Shown: positions 35,520-44,971, counted from the first letter of the stretch. The stretch is DNA of 49,400 nucleotides from Lachnospiraceae bacterium (GCA_022792535.1 JAAWBG010000019.1:1-49400); one strand, 5' to 3'. Translations and numbers: made by a program. The notes: generated from the letters alone by a model not told the origin.

Positions 35520-36389
35520 ATGTCAACATCATCCATCACCATTTTGGGCGGTGATCTGCGTCAATGTTACGCTGCAGAATATCTTCTGCAAGCCGGCTGG
35601 CAGGTCACTTGCTTTCATACGCCGGACTTTCCCTGGAATGCCGAAATCTCCTTTGCAGATTCCATTTCCCAGGCATTAAATGCATCCGATCTGATCCTTG
35701 CGCCTACTCCCCTGTCTAAAGACGGGATTCATCTGTTCCAGACATGTTCCGATCCCCCCTGTCTGCTGACAGAATTGTGGGACGCCCTGACTCCTGATAA
35801 AACCTTCGTGGTACACAGCCTTCCTAAAGAGACAGAACAAAAATTGACCCAAAAAGGCTGCCCTATCTTTTCTTTCTCTCAGTCACCTGTATTCTCCGCT
35901 GAAAATGCACTGCTCACCGGAGAAGGACTTCTGGCTGAACTGATTCGTTACACCCCCTTTTCCTTATCCTCCGCTAATGTTCTGCTTCTGGGCTATGGCT
36001 GCTGCGGTTCTGCCATCGGCACGCTTTTGCATCCCATATGCCGCAGTCTCTCCCTATTGGAACAGGAAGAGTGGAAACGATCACAGGCAGAGAGCAAGGG
36101 GATCTGTCCTATCACCTGGGAAGATTTCTCAAAGGTACTCCCCACATGCAGTCTCGTGATCAACACCATCCCAAAACAGATCCTGGAACCTGCACAGATT
36201 CGGTTATTATCTGACGCCTGCCACATTTTTGATATTGCCTCTGCCCCCTTTGGTTTCCCTGACGATCTGACAGAACAATATCTGCTGCCCTATTTTCGGC
36301 TTCCTGGACTTCCCGGCCGCTTTTCTCCCATTACCTCTGGAGAGCTTATTGGAAAAATAATAGAAAGGATCACAGATTATGTCTTATGA
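35520..36389 (+). CDS. dpaA: Dipicolinate synthase subunit A
   Basis: 289 residues. The N-terminal segment SSITILGGDLRQCYAAEYL and a second Rossmann motif GYGCCGSAIGTLL are typical of DpaA/SpoVFA. With DpaB it turns a lysine-pathway intermediate into dipicolinic acid in the mother cell; the product is loaded into the spore core. GAGGAA lies upstream of the ATG. Its end overlaps dpaB by 11 bases. Mother-cell (sigma-K) control is expected by family knowledge; I could not fix a clear sigma-K promoter. Confidence 0.92.
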   Translation: MSTSSITILGGDLRQCYAAEYLLQAGWQVTCFHTPDFPWNAEISFADSISQALNASDLILAPTPLSKDGIHLFQTCSDPPCLLTELWDALTPDKTFVVHSLPKETEQKLTQKGCPIFSFSQSPVFSAENALLTGEGLLAELIRYTPFSLSSANVLLLGYGCCGSAIGTLLHPICRSLSLLEQEEWKRSQAESKGICPITWEDFSKVLPTCSLVINTIPKQILEPAQIRLLSDACHIFDIASAPFGFPDDLTEQYLLPYFRLPGLPGRFSPITSGELIGKIIERITDYVL

Positions 36390-36981
36390 TTTTCATGATA
36401 AATCCATCGGTATCGGTTTTACCGGTTCCTTCTGTACCTATGAAAAAATCTTCAAAGCACTGGAAACATTAAAAGAAACCGGCGCAAATCTGCTGCCGGT
36501 CTTCTCTTTAAACGCCTCCAGTCTGGACTCCCGGTTTGGAACCAGCAGCTCTTTTCTGGAGCGGGCACGACTTCTCACTGGAAAAGAACCTATCACTACC
36601 ATTCCAGATGCAGAACCTATCGGTCCCAAGGGGCTGATGGATATTCTAGTCATTGCTCCCTGCACCGGAAACACTTTATCCAAACTGGCAAATGGAATCT
36701 CCGACACTCCGGTGCTGATGGCGGCCAAATCTCATCTGCGCAACAACCGGCCGCTGGTACTCTCTCTTTCCACCAATGACGCCCTAGGCATGAACCTGAA
36801 AAATATCGGAATCCTCCTAAACACCAAAAACATCTACTTTGTTCCTTTCGGCCAGGACGATTACCAGGCAAAGCCTAATTCTATGACTGCCTTCACTGAA
36901 CTTTTGCCAGAAACTATTGACTGCGCTCTCTCTGGCAGACAGATTCAGCCTGTGATTCGAAGTCCCCACCAGGGAATCTGA
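36379..36981 (+). CDS. dpaB: Dipicolinate synthase subunit B (flavoprotein)
   Basis: 200 residues of the flavoprotein (UbiX/Dfp-like) fold: the opening SIGIGFTGSFCTYEKIF, LVIAPCTGNTLSKLANGISDTPVLMA and STNDALGMNLKNIG are the DpaB signatures. Works with DpaA in dipicolinic acid synthesis. It overlaps dpaA, so the two subunits are made together. Confidence 0.95.
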   Translation: MSYDFHDKSIGIGFTGSFCTYEKIFKALETLKETGANLLPVFSLNASSLDSRFGTSSSFLERARLLTGKEPITTIPDAEPIGPKGLMDILVIAPCTGNTLSKLANGISDTPVLMAAKSHLRNNRPLVLSLSTNDALGMNLKNIGILLNTKNIYFVPFGQDDYQAKPNSMTAFTELLPETIDCALSGRQIQPVIRSPHQGI

Positions 36982-37069
36982 TATTTCCCTTCCAGCGGGA
37001 TCATTGTTTTGATCTCATAGGAGATCTGTAAAAATTTCCTATTGAAAAGGATCAAATAAAAGAATCAAG

Positions 37070-37118
37070 TTTTCCTTTGCAGAAACCTCAGGGCAATGCA
37101 AAGGAAGTACATATTTTT
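37070..37118 (+). terminator. Terminator after dpaAB
   Basis: TTCCTTTGCA and TGCAAAGGAA form a 10-bp stem around a 15-base loop, followed by a short run and then TTTTTTAATTTTTT. It fits the plus-strand end of the dpa operon. Confidence 0.7.
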
Positions 37119-37160
37119 TAATTTTTTCTCAACTGCAGCTTTGTGATTTTCCAGGTTCTC

Positions 37161-39158
37161 TTACTCTGCCAGCTGCAGTTCATATAACTTCCGGTACATT
37201 CCATCTCTCTGCAATAACTCCTGGTGAGTTCCCGTCTCCTTGATTTCTCCCTGATGCATGACCAGAATCTTATCCGCATGCTGAATCGTGGACAATCTGT
37301 GGGCCACCATAATGGCAGTCCGGCCTTCCATCAGTTTTTCAAGAGCCTTTGTGATCATTGATTCCGTCTCCGTATCAATATTGGCAGTAGCCTCATCTAA
37401 CACCAAGATAGAAGGACGATAGGCAAGAGTTCTGGCAAAGGACAATAACTGTCTCTGTCCCGCGGACAAAGTGCTGCCTCGCTCTGTCACCGGCTCCTGA
37501 TAACCTTTCGGCAGCTTCTCAATAAAAGAATCTGCATGAACGGTTTTGGCCGCCTGTTTTATCTCTTCCATAGAAATAGCCTCATTGTTCAGGGAAATAT
37601 TGCCCTGGATATCCCCGGTAAAAAGAAACACATCCTGCTGCACCTGTCCAATGGCCCTGCGCAGCACGTCTGTATCAATCTGCCTAATATCCACCCCGTC
37701 TATGAGAATCTCCCCCTTTTGAATATCAAAATACCGGCCGATCAGGTTTAAAATCGAAGATTTTCCAGCTCCGGTAGCCCCTACAAAGGCCGCCTTTTCC
37801 CCCGGTGCAATCCGGAAACTTACATCCTTTAAAATATATTCCTCTTGTTCATAGGCAAACCACACATGGCGGAATTCAATCTCCCCTTTGATTTCCACCG
37901 CTGCGGGATGAGGAGGATTGACGATCTCTGGCTCCTCCTCCAGGATGGAAAAGATCTTTTCTCCAGAGGCCAAAGATGACTGCAAGGTTCCAAACTGCTC
38001 TGCCAGCTCCTGAATAGGTTCAAAAAAAGAACTGATATAATTGATAAACACAAATAAGGTTCCCAGAGAAATGCTGCCTTCCAACACAAAAGAACTGCCG
38101 GAACCAATCACAATCACCATAGCGATCACAGACAGAAAATAGATCAGAGGCCGGAAAATGGCAAAAGTCATCACTTCCCGCCAGTTTGCCTGATACAATT
38201 CATAACTTTTCTGTTTAAATTCCTGATACTTTTCCTGCTCTTTGGCGAAAATCTGAATCAGCTTCATACCAGAAATGTGCTCCGACAGAAACGTATTCAG
38301 TTCTGTGATCTTATTTCTGGTTATCCGGTAAGCCGCTCTGGACAACCGCCGGAAAAAGAAGGTCAATCCTGTGACCACAGGCAGCAGCAAAAAAGAAAGC
38401 AGCGCCATTTTCACATGGATGGACAGCATCACCGCTGCAAATCCAAGAATTTTCACGGTATTTTTAAAAAGCTTCACCAATATGGTAGAAAACAGATCAT
38501 TCACTGCCTCTGTATCATTGGACACACGAGTCACCAGTTTTCCCACTGGAGTGTTGTTAAAAAAATTCAAAGACAGGCTGTGGATATGTCCAAACACCTC
38601 CTCCCGCATCTGAAAGATAATATCCTGTCCCATTTTCTGAAGCATCCAGGCCTCCGCCACATTCAGCACAAATCCTGCCAGCAGAACTATCAGATACCAG
38701 AGGGCCGCCTGAACAATCCCTGCCAAATCTCCTTTGCGCAGTTCTTTTAATTCCTGCCGCCCCAAAGATTCCATTCCTTCCTGACGGATCCATTGCTCCA
38801 AAGTTTCTGACCCGGCATTCTGGAGACTTCTGCATTCCTTCCAGGTGATCCCTTCTGCCATGTAATATTGATCTTGATAGAGAATTAACTGATCGTAAAG
38901 ATTTTCGGAAGATTCCTCTGTCTCTATAGGTTCTGTTTCTTCTGCCCGCACCAGCCATTTATCCTGATACCGAACTGCCCCCGGCGTTCCTGCTTCTGTT
39001 TCCTGATAAGGGCGGTAATATCCATTGATATAATCATCAATGGCGTCTCCGATAATGATGGGACGGTACAATTCCACTCCGATAATCAAAAGCACTAGCA
39101 TAGTTGCCAGAATCATCACCCATTTATGGGGTTTTAAATAGGATAATAATCGTCTCAT
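37161..39158 (-). CDS. ABC exporter half-transporter with long first extracellular loop
   Basis: 665 residues: six membrane helices and an NBD (Walker A GATGAGKSS, signature LSAGQRQLLSFAR, Walker B LVLDEATANID with catalytic Glu, MVAHRLS switch). Between helices 1 and 2 lies an extra loop of about 100 residues, rich in Glu. This is the consensus-site partner of a heterodimeric type IV exporter such as BmrD/LmrD. Its ATG overlaps the partner gene stop. The substrate is unknown. Confidence 0.92.
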   Translation of the reverse strand: MRRLLSYLKPHKWVMILATMLVLLIIGVELYRPIIIGDAIDDYINGYYRPYQETEAGTPGAVRYQDKWLVRAEETEPIETEESSENLYDQLILYQDQYYMAEGITWKECRSLQNAGSETLEQWIRQEGMESLGRQELKELRKGDLAGIVQAALWYLIVLLAGFVLNVAEAWMLQKMGQDIIFQMREEVFGHIHSLSLNFFNNTPVGKLVTRVSNDTEAVNDLFSTILVKLFKNTVKILGFAAVMLSIHVKMALLSFLLLPVVTGLTFFFRRLSRAAYRITRNKITELNTFLSEHISGMKLIQIFAKEQEKYQEFKQKSYELYQANWREVMTFAIFRPLIYFLSVIAMVIVIGSGSSFVLEGSISLGTLFVFINYISSFFEPIQELAEQFGTLQSSLASGEKIFSILEEEPEIVNPPHPAAVEIKGEIEFRHVWFAYEQEEYILKDVSFRIAPGEKAAFVGATGAGKSSILNLIGRYFDIQKGEILIDGVDIRQIDTDVLRRAIGQVQQDVFLFTGDIQGNISLNNEAISMEEIKQAAKTVHADSFIEKLPKGYQEPVTERGSTLSAGQRQLLSFARTLAYRPSILVLDEATANIDTETESMITKALEKLMEGRTAIMVAHRLSTIQHADKILVMHQGEIKETGTHQELLQRDGMYRKLYELQLAE

Positions 39159-40933
39159 GCCTGAACCTCCCCCTCAAAAGAAGCTCTCTTCTCTCCTGCA
39201 GCCGCCTCTAACTGCTGTTTTTCAAACATCGCCTGGTAAATGCCATGAAGGGCCATCAATTCTTCATGAGTTCCGCACTCTTTTGCCTCCCCGTCTTCCA
39301 ACACCATAATCTTGTCTGCATGCTGAATCGTAGAGATCCGATGGGCAATCAAAATTGTTGTTTTGCCTTTGCGGTTTTCCTTCAAATTTTTCAGGATCTG
39401 TTCTTCCGTATCTGTATCTACTGCAGACAAAGCATCGTCTAAAATTAAAATCGGAGCTTCTTTCATCAGTGCACGGGCAATGGAACTCCGCTGTTTCTGC
39501 CCGCCGGAGAGGGTAACGCCTCGTTCTCCCACAATGGTTTCATACCCATCTGGAAAAGCCGCAATATTCTCATGAATACAAGCTGCCTGAGCCGCTCTTG
39601 TGATCTCCGTCATATTTTCCTCTTCCACGCCAAAAGCAATATTAGACTTCAATGTATCGGAAAACATAAAATTATCCTGGGGCACATAGGCAATATTCTC
39701 CCGCAGAGTTTTTAGGGGAATGGTATTGATATCCCGGCCATCTAAAAAGAGCATCCCCGGCTTCGTATTGTACAAATGCAGCAGCAGATTCACCAGCGTG
39801 GTCTTCCCATTTCCTGTCCGTCCAATCATGGCCAAGGTGGTTCCCGCCGGAATTTTCAGATGAATGTCTCTTAACGTAGGCTCACTATGGCCTCGGTGGA
39901 GAAAGGTCAGATGACGAAACTCAATCTCTCCCTGAATCCTTTCTATCTCTTCCACTTCTTCCCGGTCAAAGATCTCCGGCTTCTCCTCAAATACTTCCTG
40001 AATCCTTTTGATGGAAGCCTGTCCCTGAGAAAACATCGTGATTGCCTCCCCGCAGGCTAACATAGGCCATACCAGCATCGTAATATATTGGTTAAAAGCC
40101 ACAAACCTGCCCAGCGTAATTTCTCCCAGCAAAGCCAGATACCCTCCATATAAAAGCGTAACCAGACTGCTGAACCCAATCATCACATCCAGCAGGGGCA
40201 TTACCACCGTCTGGAGCTTTACCACCCGAAGATTCTGTTCTCTTGCATAGGCATTGGACTTCATAAAAGCCCGACGCTGAGCCTTTTCCTGAACAAAAGC
40301 TTTTACCACCCGGACGCCTGAAAAACTTTCCTGTACAAAATCTGTCAGTTCCGAGACCGCCTCTTGCCGGGCTGTATAACGCTGCTTCATAAGCTTCCCA
40401 TAATACAGCTCACCCACTGCAATCAAGATCATAGGAATCACCGCCAGCAAGGTCAGTTTCACATCCACGTAGGCCATCATCTGAATGATTACCATAGCCG
40501 CCATCACAGTGGCGTCAAAAGCAGAGATCACCGCAGGCCCCAGCGCCATGCGGACTGCATTCAAATCACTGGTAAACCGTGTCATCAGATCTCCCGTTTT
40601 ATGTTCATTGTAATATTCCACGCTCATCTTTTCCAAATGTTTGAACATGCCGTCCCGCAGTTCCCGCTCAATGGACCTGGAGGCCCCAAACAGAAAATAG
40701 CGCCACAGGAAACGCCCTATTGCCAGAACCCCGCCTACCGCCAGAATATAAAAGATTTGAATCAAAACTTCTCTCATATTCATTGTATGGGCAGTTAGTC
40801 CATCCGTAATCGTTCCCGTAATCTGGGGAATCAGCAGATTGGCAAGATCCACTACAAATAATGTGACCATTCCTGCCAAAAACTGACCCTTATGCTTTTT
40901 CACATACTGGAAAATAAATGCAAGCTGGCTCAT
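39155..40933 (-). CDS. ABC exporter half-transporter with degenerate site
   Basis: 592 residues: six membrane helices then NBD (Walker A GRTGNGKTT, signature LSGGQKQRSSIAR, Walker B ILILDDALSAVD, IAHRIS). The residue after Walker B is Asp, not the catalytic Glu, which marks the degenerate partner of a heterodimeric exporter (BmrC/LmrC type). Encoded directly before its partner. AAAGG lies 9 bases upstream of the ATG. Confidence 0.92.
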   Translation of the reverse strand: MSQLAFIFQYVKKHKGQFLAGMVTLFVVDLANLLIPQITGTITDGLTAHTMNMREVLIQIFYILAVGGVLAIGRFLWRYFLFGASRSIERELRDGMFKHLEKMSVEYYNEHKTGDLMTRFTSDLNAVRMALGPAVISAFDATVMAAMVIIQMMAYVDVKLTLLAVIPMILIAVGELYYGKLMKQRYTARQEAVSELTDFVQESFSGVRVVKAFVQEKAQRRAFMKSNAYAREQNLRVVKLQTVVMPLLDVMIGFSSLVTLLYGGYLALLGEITLGRFVAFNQYITMLVWPMLACGEAITMFSQGQASIKRIQEVFEEKPEIFDREEVEEIERIQGEIEFRHLTFLHRGHSEPTLRDIHLKIPAGTTLAMIGRTGNGKTTLVNLLLHLYNTKPGMLFLDGRDINTIPLKTLRENIAYVPQDNFMFSDTLKSNIAFGVEEENMTEITRAAQAACIHENIAAFPDGYETIVGERGVTLSGGQKQRSSIARALMKEAPILILDDALSAVDTDTEEQILKNLKENRKGKTTILIAHRISTIQHADKIMVLEDGEAKECGTHEELMALHGIYQAMFEKQQLEAAAGEKRASFEGEVQA

Positions 40934-40935
40934 TT

Positions 40936-41118
40936 TTACAAACCTTTCAGACTGTATTCCATCATCTCATAGTGCAGCATCGTTCCCTCAGCAATCTCCG
41001 GCGGCAGTAAAGCCCTTGCCACACATTTTAATTCTTCCTCTGGCTGTTCTATCTGTTGTAAATAAGCGTAATCTCCATCAATACGAGCCACCACATATTC
41101 TATCGGTCCAAAATTCAT
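40936..41118 (-). CDS. DUF3006-like small protein
   Basis: 60 residues: VARIDGDYAYLQ, a LPPEIAEG segment and a short end, all beta-rich, resembling the DUF3006 pattern of Firmicutes. Function unknown. Overlaps the sigma-like gene (ATGA) and lies 2 bases before the exporter, so it belongs to this operon. Confidence 0.65.
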   Translation of the reverse strand: MNFGPIEYVVARIDGDYAYLQQIEQPEEELKCVARALLPPEIAEGTMLHYEMMEYSLKGL

Positions 41119-41957
41119 CTTTTCTCTCCTTTCTTCTCAGACAGCGCCAGAATATCCCCAATCTCTTTTCTGGGAATCCTGGTATACTCGCTTAATTCCT
41201 CCAGCGTGGGAATGGTTCCCCTCTCCTCTGCCAGCACCTTTTGGGCTTCGTAAACCAGATTGACCTTCGCTAAAACCGTACTCTCACCACTGTCTGCCCC
41301 CTCTATTTCCTGTCGGTACTGTCTCATAGCCTCCTCCACAAAAGACTCCAGCTTCTGTTCCAGTTTGCGGCAGTCCAGAAACACATCTGAATTTTTTTCT
41401 TCCCTCTGCCCCGCCGACAATTTTTCCAGACCCAGCAAAAGTCCCATATTTCCTTCTTGCACCAGATCTTCCAACAGCACCCTATCTGTAATATAAGGCT
41501 CTGCCATTTCTGTAACCCTTTTTAACCACTGGCTGGAAATAGCGGCGATCACTGTTTTCTCCCCTGCCAACAGCCTTTGATACAACTCCCCTTTTTCTTC
41601 CTCTCCCAGCGCAGAGATCCCTTTGATCTCATTGAGATACATCTGAAAATGCGGAGAATGGCCTGATTTAGCAGAAATATTTTCCTCTGTTCCCTTATCC
41701 TTTGTCCTACCCTTTCTCCCATCTTCTCCTAAGCCGTCTTCCCCCTTTCCATTTTCAGAAAGATTCTCACCCGCTTCTGCCGCAGACTCCTCCTGGGGCC
41801 TGCTCAGATATTGATAGACCATGTCCTGCTGTTCTTTTGTCAGGTCCATATCCTGAAAATAACCCTGTATCTCTTCCTTTGTCATGGGTTTTGCCCCAGT
41901 CCGGGCAATCTCCTGGACAGACCGAAGCGTCTCCATAAACGTTATCTTATCTACCAT
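41115..41957 (-). CDS. Sigma-70-like protein lacking region 4
   Basis: 280 residues. A charged N-terminal part is followed by a sigma region 1.2-like HFQMYLNEIKGIS, region 2-like LLEDLVQEGNMGLLLGLEKL and region 3-like TIPTLEELSEYTRIPRKEIGDIL, then it stops. No region 4 is present. The region 2 core-binding helix is recognisable, so it could bind RNA polymerase core but not a -35 box. Other possibilities are a decayed sigma factor or an anti-type regulator. GGGAGG lies upstream of the ATG. It heads the operon with the exporter. Confidence 0.75.
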   Translation of the reverse strand: MVDKITFMETLRSVQEIARTGAKPMTKEEIQGYFQDMDLTKEQQDMVYQYLSRPQEESAAEAGENLSENGKGEDGLGEDGRKGRTKDKGTEENISAKSGHSPHFQMYLNEIKGISALGEEEKGELYQRLLAGEKTVIAAISSQWLKRVTEMAEPYITDRVLLEDLVQEGNMGLLLGLEKLSAGQREEKNSDVFLDCRKLEQKLESFVEEAMRQYRQEIEGADSGESTVLAKVNLVYEAQKVLAEERGTIPTLEELSEYTRIPRKEIGDILALSEKKGEKR

Positions 41958-41972
41958 AAATGCCTCCCATCT

Positions 41973-42047
41973 CTTTTATACATTCCAAGGTGCTCTAAAT
42001 ATATCTTATACCATCCAAGGTGCTTTAAATATATCTTATACCATTTC
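41973..42047. repeat. 30-bp direct repeat upstream of the sigma-like operon
   Basis: CCAAGGTGCTCTAAATATAT and its near-identical partner repeat with a 30-bp period, ending CTTATACCAT, with partial third copies on both sides. Reading on the minus strand the unit contains TATAAGATATATTTA, so it may affect the promoter. Confidence 0.6.
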
Positions 42048-42522
42048 AATCTGACGCAATTTCTTTCTTGTGCTGTAAATGAATCCCAATATGTCCAATC
42101 CCTAGAATTAAGACCGCAATCAACATCCAGATTACCTTTCCATAGATACCCAGACAGAAGAAAGCCAGCACTGGCAATGAAGCACCTGCAACTGGAATCC
42201 CCAAAAAGCTGCTGTAGAAGTCTGCCATCCTTTTTTCTCCCCGAAAATAACGTATCCACCACAGTTCGTACAATACCATTAAGATCACGGCACCCATCAG
42301 CCACAAAGACCAGGCTGACCATCCATGCCAGTTAAAATCTGCAAAGGCCACCGCACAACAGCAGGTCAAAGCCTCTCCTGCTCTCTCAAAACACGCCAAC
42401 ACTTTATTTTCATTTTCTGCCGTGTATCCCTGAGGCATTTTTTTCGTCCAAATAAGATTGGGAATAAACAGCATCACTAAAAATGCTAATCCTATATAGG
42501 AAAATCCCACATGTCCCATCAT
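42046..42522 (-). CDS. Small integral membrane protein, family not recognised
   Basis: 158 residues with about four membrane helices (around 6-24, 50-62, 68-88 and 108-150), a short basic C-terminal tail (HLQHKKEIASD) and an RYFRGEKRMADF loop. GGAGG lies 8 bases upstream of the ATG. It is followed by the tandem repeat, not by another gene. No reaction can be assigned. Confidence 0.7.
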   Translation of the reverse strand: MMGHVGFSYIGLAFLVMLFIPNLIWTKKMPQGYTAENENKVLACFERAGEALTCCCAVAFADFNWHGWSAWSLWLMGAVILMVLYELWWIRYFRGEKRMADFYSSFLGIPVAGASLPVLAFFCLGIYGKVIWMLIAVLILGIGHIGIHLQHKKEIASD

Positions 42523-42695
42523 GAACCTTTCCTCCCCTTTCTCTTTTCCTTTTTCACACTACTTTTTTCCGTAAATTAACCCTATCACACTTTACACCTT
42601 TCGTAAAGTAGATTGCCCTTTGAATCACAGTAATCAATTTTCCTGGCCTTAAATGATTCAAGAAAAAAGCGGAAATGCATGTCTTCCCTATAGAA

Positions 42696-42820
42696 GAACA
42701 AAGTGGGCAGGCCCACTTCATCTCCCCTAACCCCTCACTCATGAGGGGCCTGGACACTTTGCGCGCCGAGCACAATTGCGAAGCAATATTTTACTTCTTG
42801 TGCGAGTGCTCTTATTATTT
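42696..42820. repeat. Structured dispersed repeat, family B, copy 2
   Basis: GTGGGC/GCCCAC and CCCCTC/GAGGGG hairpins lie within an AAAGTG...CACTTT pairing, followed by a GCGCGCCGAG block and a GAGCAC...GTGCTC hairpin. Same layout as 8854-8980. It occupies most of 42523-42925, which has no gene. Confidence 0.8.
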
Positions 42821-42858
42821 TCTTTTATAGGAAATCCGAAGGAATTTCCTATAAAAGA
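42821..42858. repeat. Satellite hairpin after family B copy 2
   Basis: TCTTTTATAGGAAAT and ATTTCCTATAAAAGA form long arms with a tiny loop. Equivalent to the hairpin joined to family A elsewhere, but here no family A copy follows. Confidence 0.7.
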
Positions 42859-42866
42859 AAACAAAG

Positions 42867-42884
42867 CAGTAAACCATTTTACTG
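42867..42884 (-). terminator. Terminator after the Rpn gene
   Basis: CAGTAAACCATTTTACTG is a 7-bp stem with a 4-base loop. On the minus strand it is followed by CTTTGTTTTCTTTT. Confidence 0.6.
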
Positions 42885-42925
42885 GCTCACTGCCTTTTCA
42901 TCCCCTTATAATCAATATGGATCCG

Positions 42926-43807
42926 TCAATCTGCTATTAAAATCCCTTTATGGCTGGCGACTTCTCTTACTTTCTCTCGATCAATTTTTAAAATCCGGGC
43001 TGTCTGCTCCACACTCCCCGTAGTCAATAAGGCGTTTTCAATCATCACAATCATTCCCTGTTCTATTCCCTGTTCTATTCCTTTTTCTATCCCCTGTTCT
43101 ATTCCCTGCTCTATTCCTTTTTCAAAATTCTCCTGATCGCGCATTAACAATGTCATATATTCATGCCTCCATTCCCTATTTCTTTTTGCTTGTTCTACTG
43201 CTTTCATCAATTTTCTCACAAAAAGATCCTCTGATTCTTTCCCTGCTACGTAATCCAAAAATACTTTTAATTCTTTCCTTACGTCTTCCTGATCCCCTTT
43301 CGAATTTAAAAATATCTTTGTCATCCCATCTTCCAGCGAAATATGTTTATCCTCTTTACAGATATTCTCAAAGGTATAAATATGTCTTCCTCTGCCAAAA
43401 ATATCTGTCTGGCATATAAAAATAATATAAGCAGGCTTCAGATATTTATAATGCTGTCCCTTGTCAAGCATCTGCAAATCCACCATGCTCTGGTAATACC
43501 GGCTTCTTTTGGGTAATTCTTTTGTATCTACAACCTGCATCTCAATATCGTATACTGTTCCTTTTCCATCCCGTACATACACATCTAACCGAACACTTTT
43601 TGCATCTGCATCCTGCTTGATTTCTTTTTGTAACTGGGGATATTCGATATGATCTATTTCCAAATCGGGCAGGATTCTCTCCAGCAGTCCCTTACACAAC
43701 TCCGAATCCTGCATAACTTTGCTAAACAAAAAGTCATTTGAGATCCCCAATTCCTCCCAGGCTATCTTATTTTCTATTTGTTTTCTCAATCTTCTCCGCC
43801 TCTTCAT
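42926..43807 (-). CDS. Rpn-family PD-(D/E)XK nuclease (putative transposase)
   Basis: About 293 residues. Nuclease core signals are RLDVYVRDGKG followed by VYDIEMQV, the D...ExQ arrangement of Rpn (RpnA-like recombination-promoting) proteins, and the N-terminal NDFLFSKVMQDSE start. A GIEQ tetrapeptide tandem repeat (12-bp period) precedes a helical tail. Start 43807 is favoured by similarity of the core; a GTG at 43849 lies upstream without a clear ribosome site. A family B repeat lies at its 3' side; the decayed paralogue at 6899 also lies near repeats. Confidence 0.85.
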   Translation of the reverse strand: MKRRRRLRKQIENKIAWEELGISNDFLFSKVMQDSELCKGLLERILPDLEIDHIEYPQLQKEIKQDADAKSVRLDVYVRDGKGTVYDIEMQVVDTKELPKRSRYYQSMVDLQMLDKGQHYKYLKPAYIIFICQTDIFGRGRHIYTFENICKEDKHISLEDGMTKIFLNSKGDQEDVRKELKVFLDYVAGKESEDLFVRKLMKAVEQAKRNREWRHEYMTLLMRDQENFEKGIEQGIEQGIEKGIEQGIEQGMIVMIENALLTTGSVEQTARILKIDREKVREVASHKGILIAD

Positions 43808-44005
43808 GTCATATTTACTATATCGGATATGTGTCACAGTAAATATCACTCTATTTATTTTATTACTCCTATTATAAACTGAAATTTATGGAAAGACAAC
43901 CGCCCTTTTATTTTTCAAAAAAGCCCGAAACCCATACCGTAAACAATACCTCCATAAAATATTTTATTGGCGGTAAAAATAAATTCACACAAAGGAGACT
44001 TCATT

Positions 44006-44926
44006 ATGGATAACTTACAGACACAGATTCAAGATTATCTAACCTATTGCAAAACCCAAAAATGTCTGGACGAAAAGACGCTGAAGGCCTACAAAATTGA
44101 CTTAAGGCAATTCCAGGAGCAAACTGACGTTCTTGACATTACACAAGTCACCTCCCACATACTGGAAAATCATATTGCCAGACTTCATCAGCAGTACAAA
44201 CCTAAGACCGTAAAACGAAAGGTTGCTTCTCTGAAAGCCCTTTTTCACTATTTTGAATACCGGGAGATCATGGACCGAAATCCTTTCGGCAAAATACAGC
44301 TGCGTTTTCGGGAACCTGTCATACTGCCAAAAACAATTCCCCTACGTACCGTTGAAACCTTCCTGTCTACGATCTATCAACAATACCGAACTGCCAAAAC
44401 TCCTTATCAAAAAAGAACTGCTCTGCGGGATATTGCGGTTACTGAACTCTTATTTGCCACAGGCATGAGAATCTCAGAACTATGCACCTTAAAAGATCGG
44501 GATGTAGACTTATCAGACGGAACAATTCTGATCTATGGCAAAGGCCGAAAAGAACGCCGCATTCAAATAGGAAATATTTCCGTTATTCAAATTTTGCAGG
44601 AATATAAAGACAATTTTCACACAAAAATTCAATCCTGCAGTCACTTTTTCATAAATCAGGCCGGAAAACCATTGTCTGATCAGGCAGTGCGGCGAATGAT
44701 CAACAAATATACTTCCCTCGCCTCCATTGAATTGCATATCACCCCTCATATGTTCCGCCATACTTTTGCCACCAGCCTTCTGGAAGCTGACGTAGATATC
44801 CGCTACATCCAAGAAATGCTAGGCCATAGTTCTATCAATATCACGGAAATATACACTCATGTGACAATGGCAAAACAAAGAGACATCCTGGTCCGTAAAC
44901 ATCCCAGAAAAGATTTCAATCTATAG
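44006..44926 (+). CDS. Tyrosine recombinase, XerC/XerD-like
   Basis: 306 residues: N-terminal SAM-like core-binding domain (about 1-100), then catalytic domain with Arg155 (TGMRISEL), His248 and Arg251 (HMFRHT), His274 (LGHSS) and Tyr283 (IYTHV). A complete active site. AAAGGAG lies upstream of the ATG. It is not next to dif-like features that I can recognise, so a free-standing recombinase, possibly acting on invertible DNA, is a better guess than the chromosomal XerCD. Confidence 0.9.
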   Translation: MDNLQTQIQDYLTYCKTQKCLDEKTLKAYKIDLRQFQEQTDVLDITQVTSHILENHIARLHQQYKPKTVKRKVASLKALFHYFEYREIMDRNPFGKIQLRFREPVILPKTIPLRTVETFLSTIYQQYRTAKTPYQKRTALRDIAVTELLFATGMRISELCTLKDRDVDLSDGTILIYGKGRKERRIQIGNISVIQILQEYKDNFHTKIQSCSHFFINQAGKPLSDQAVRRMINKYTSLASIELHITPHMFRHTFATSLLEADVDIRYIQEMLGHSSINITEIYTHVTMAKQRDILVRKHPRKDFNL

Positions 44927-44971
44927 AAGTTGGATAGTTCCAGGTGCCATAATTGCCTGAATGAAAAAGCC

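Noticed and set aside
43050..43122. 12-bp tandem repeats that could suggest a CRISPR-like array
   Set aside because: They encode the in-frame GIEQ run of the Rpn protein; there are no spacers.
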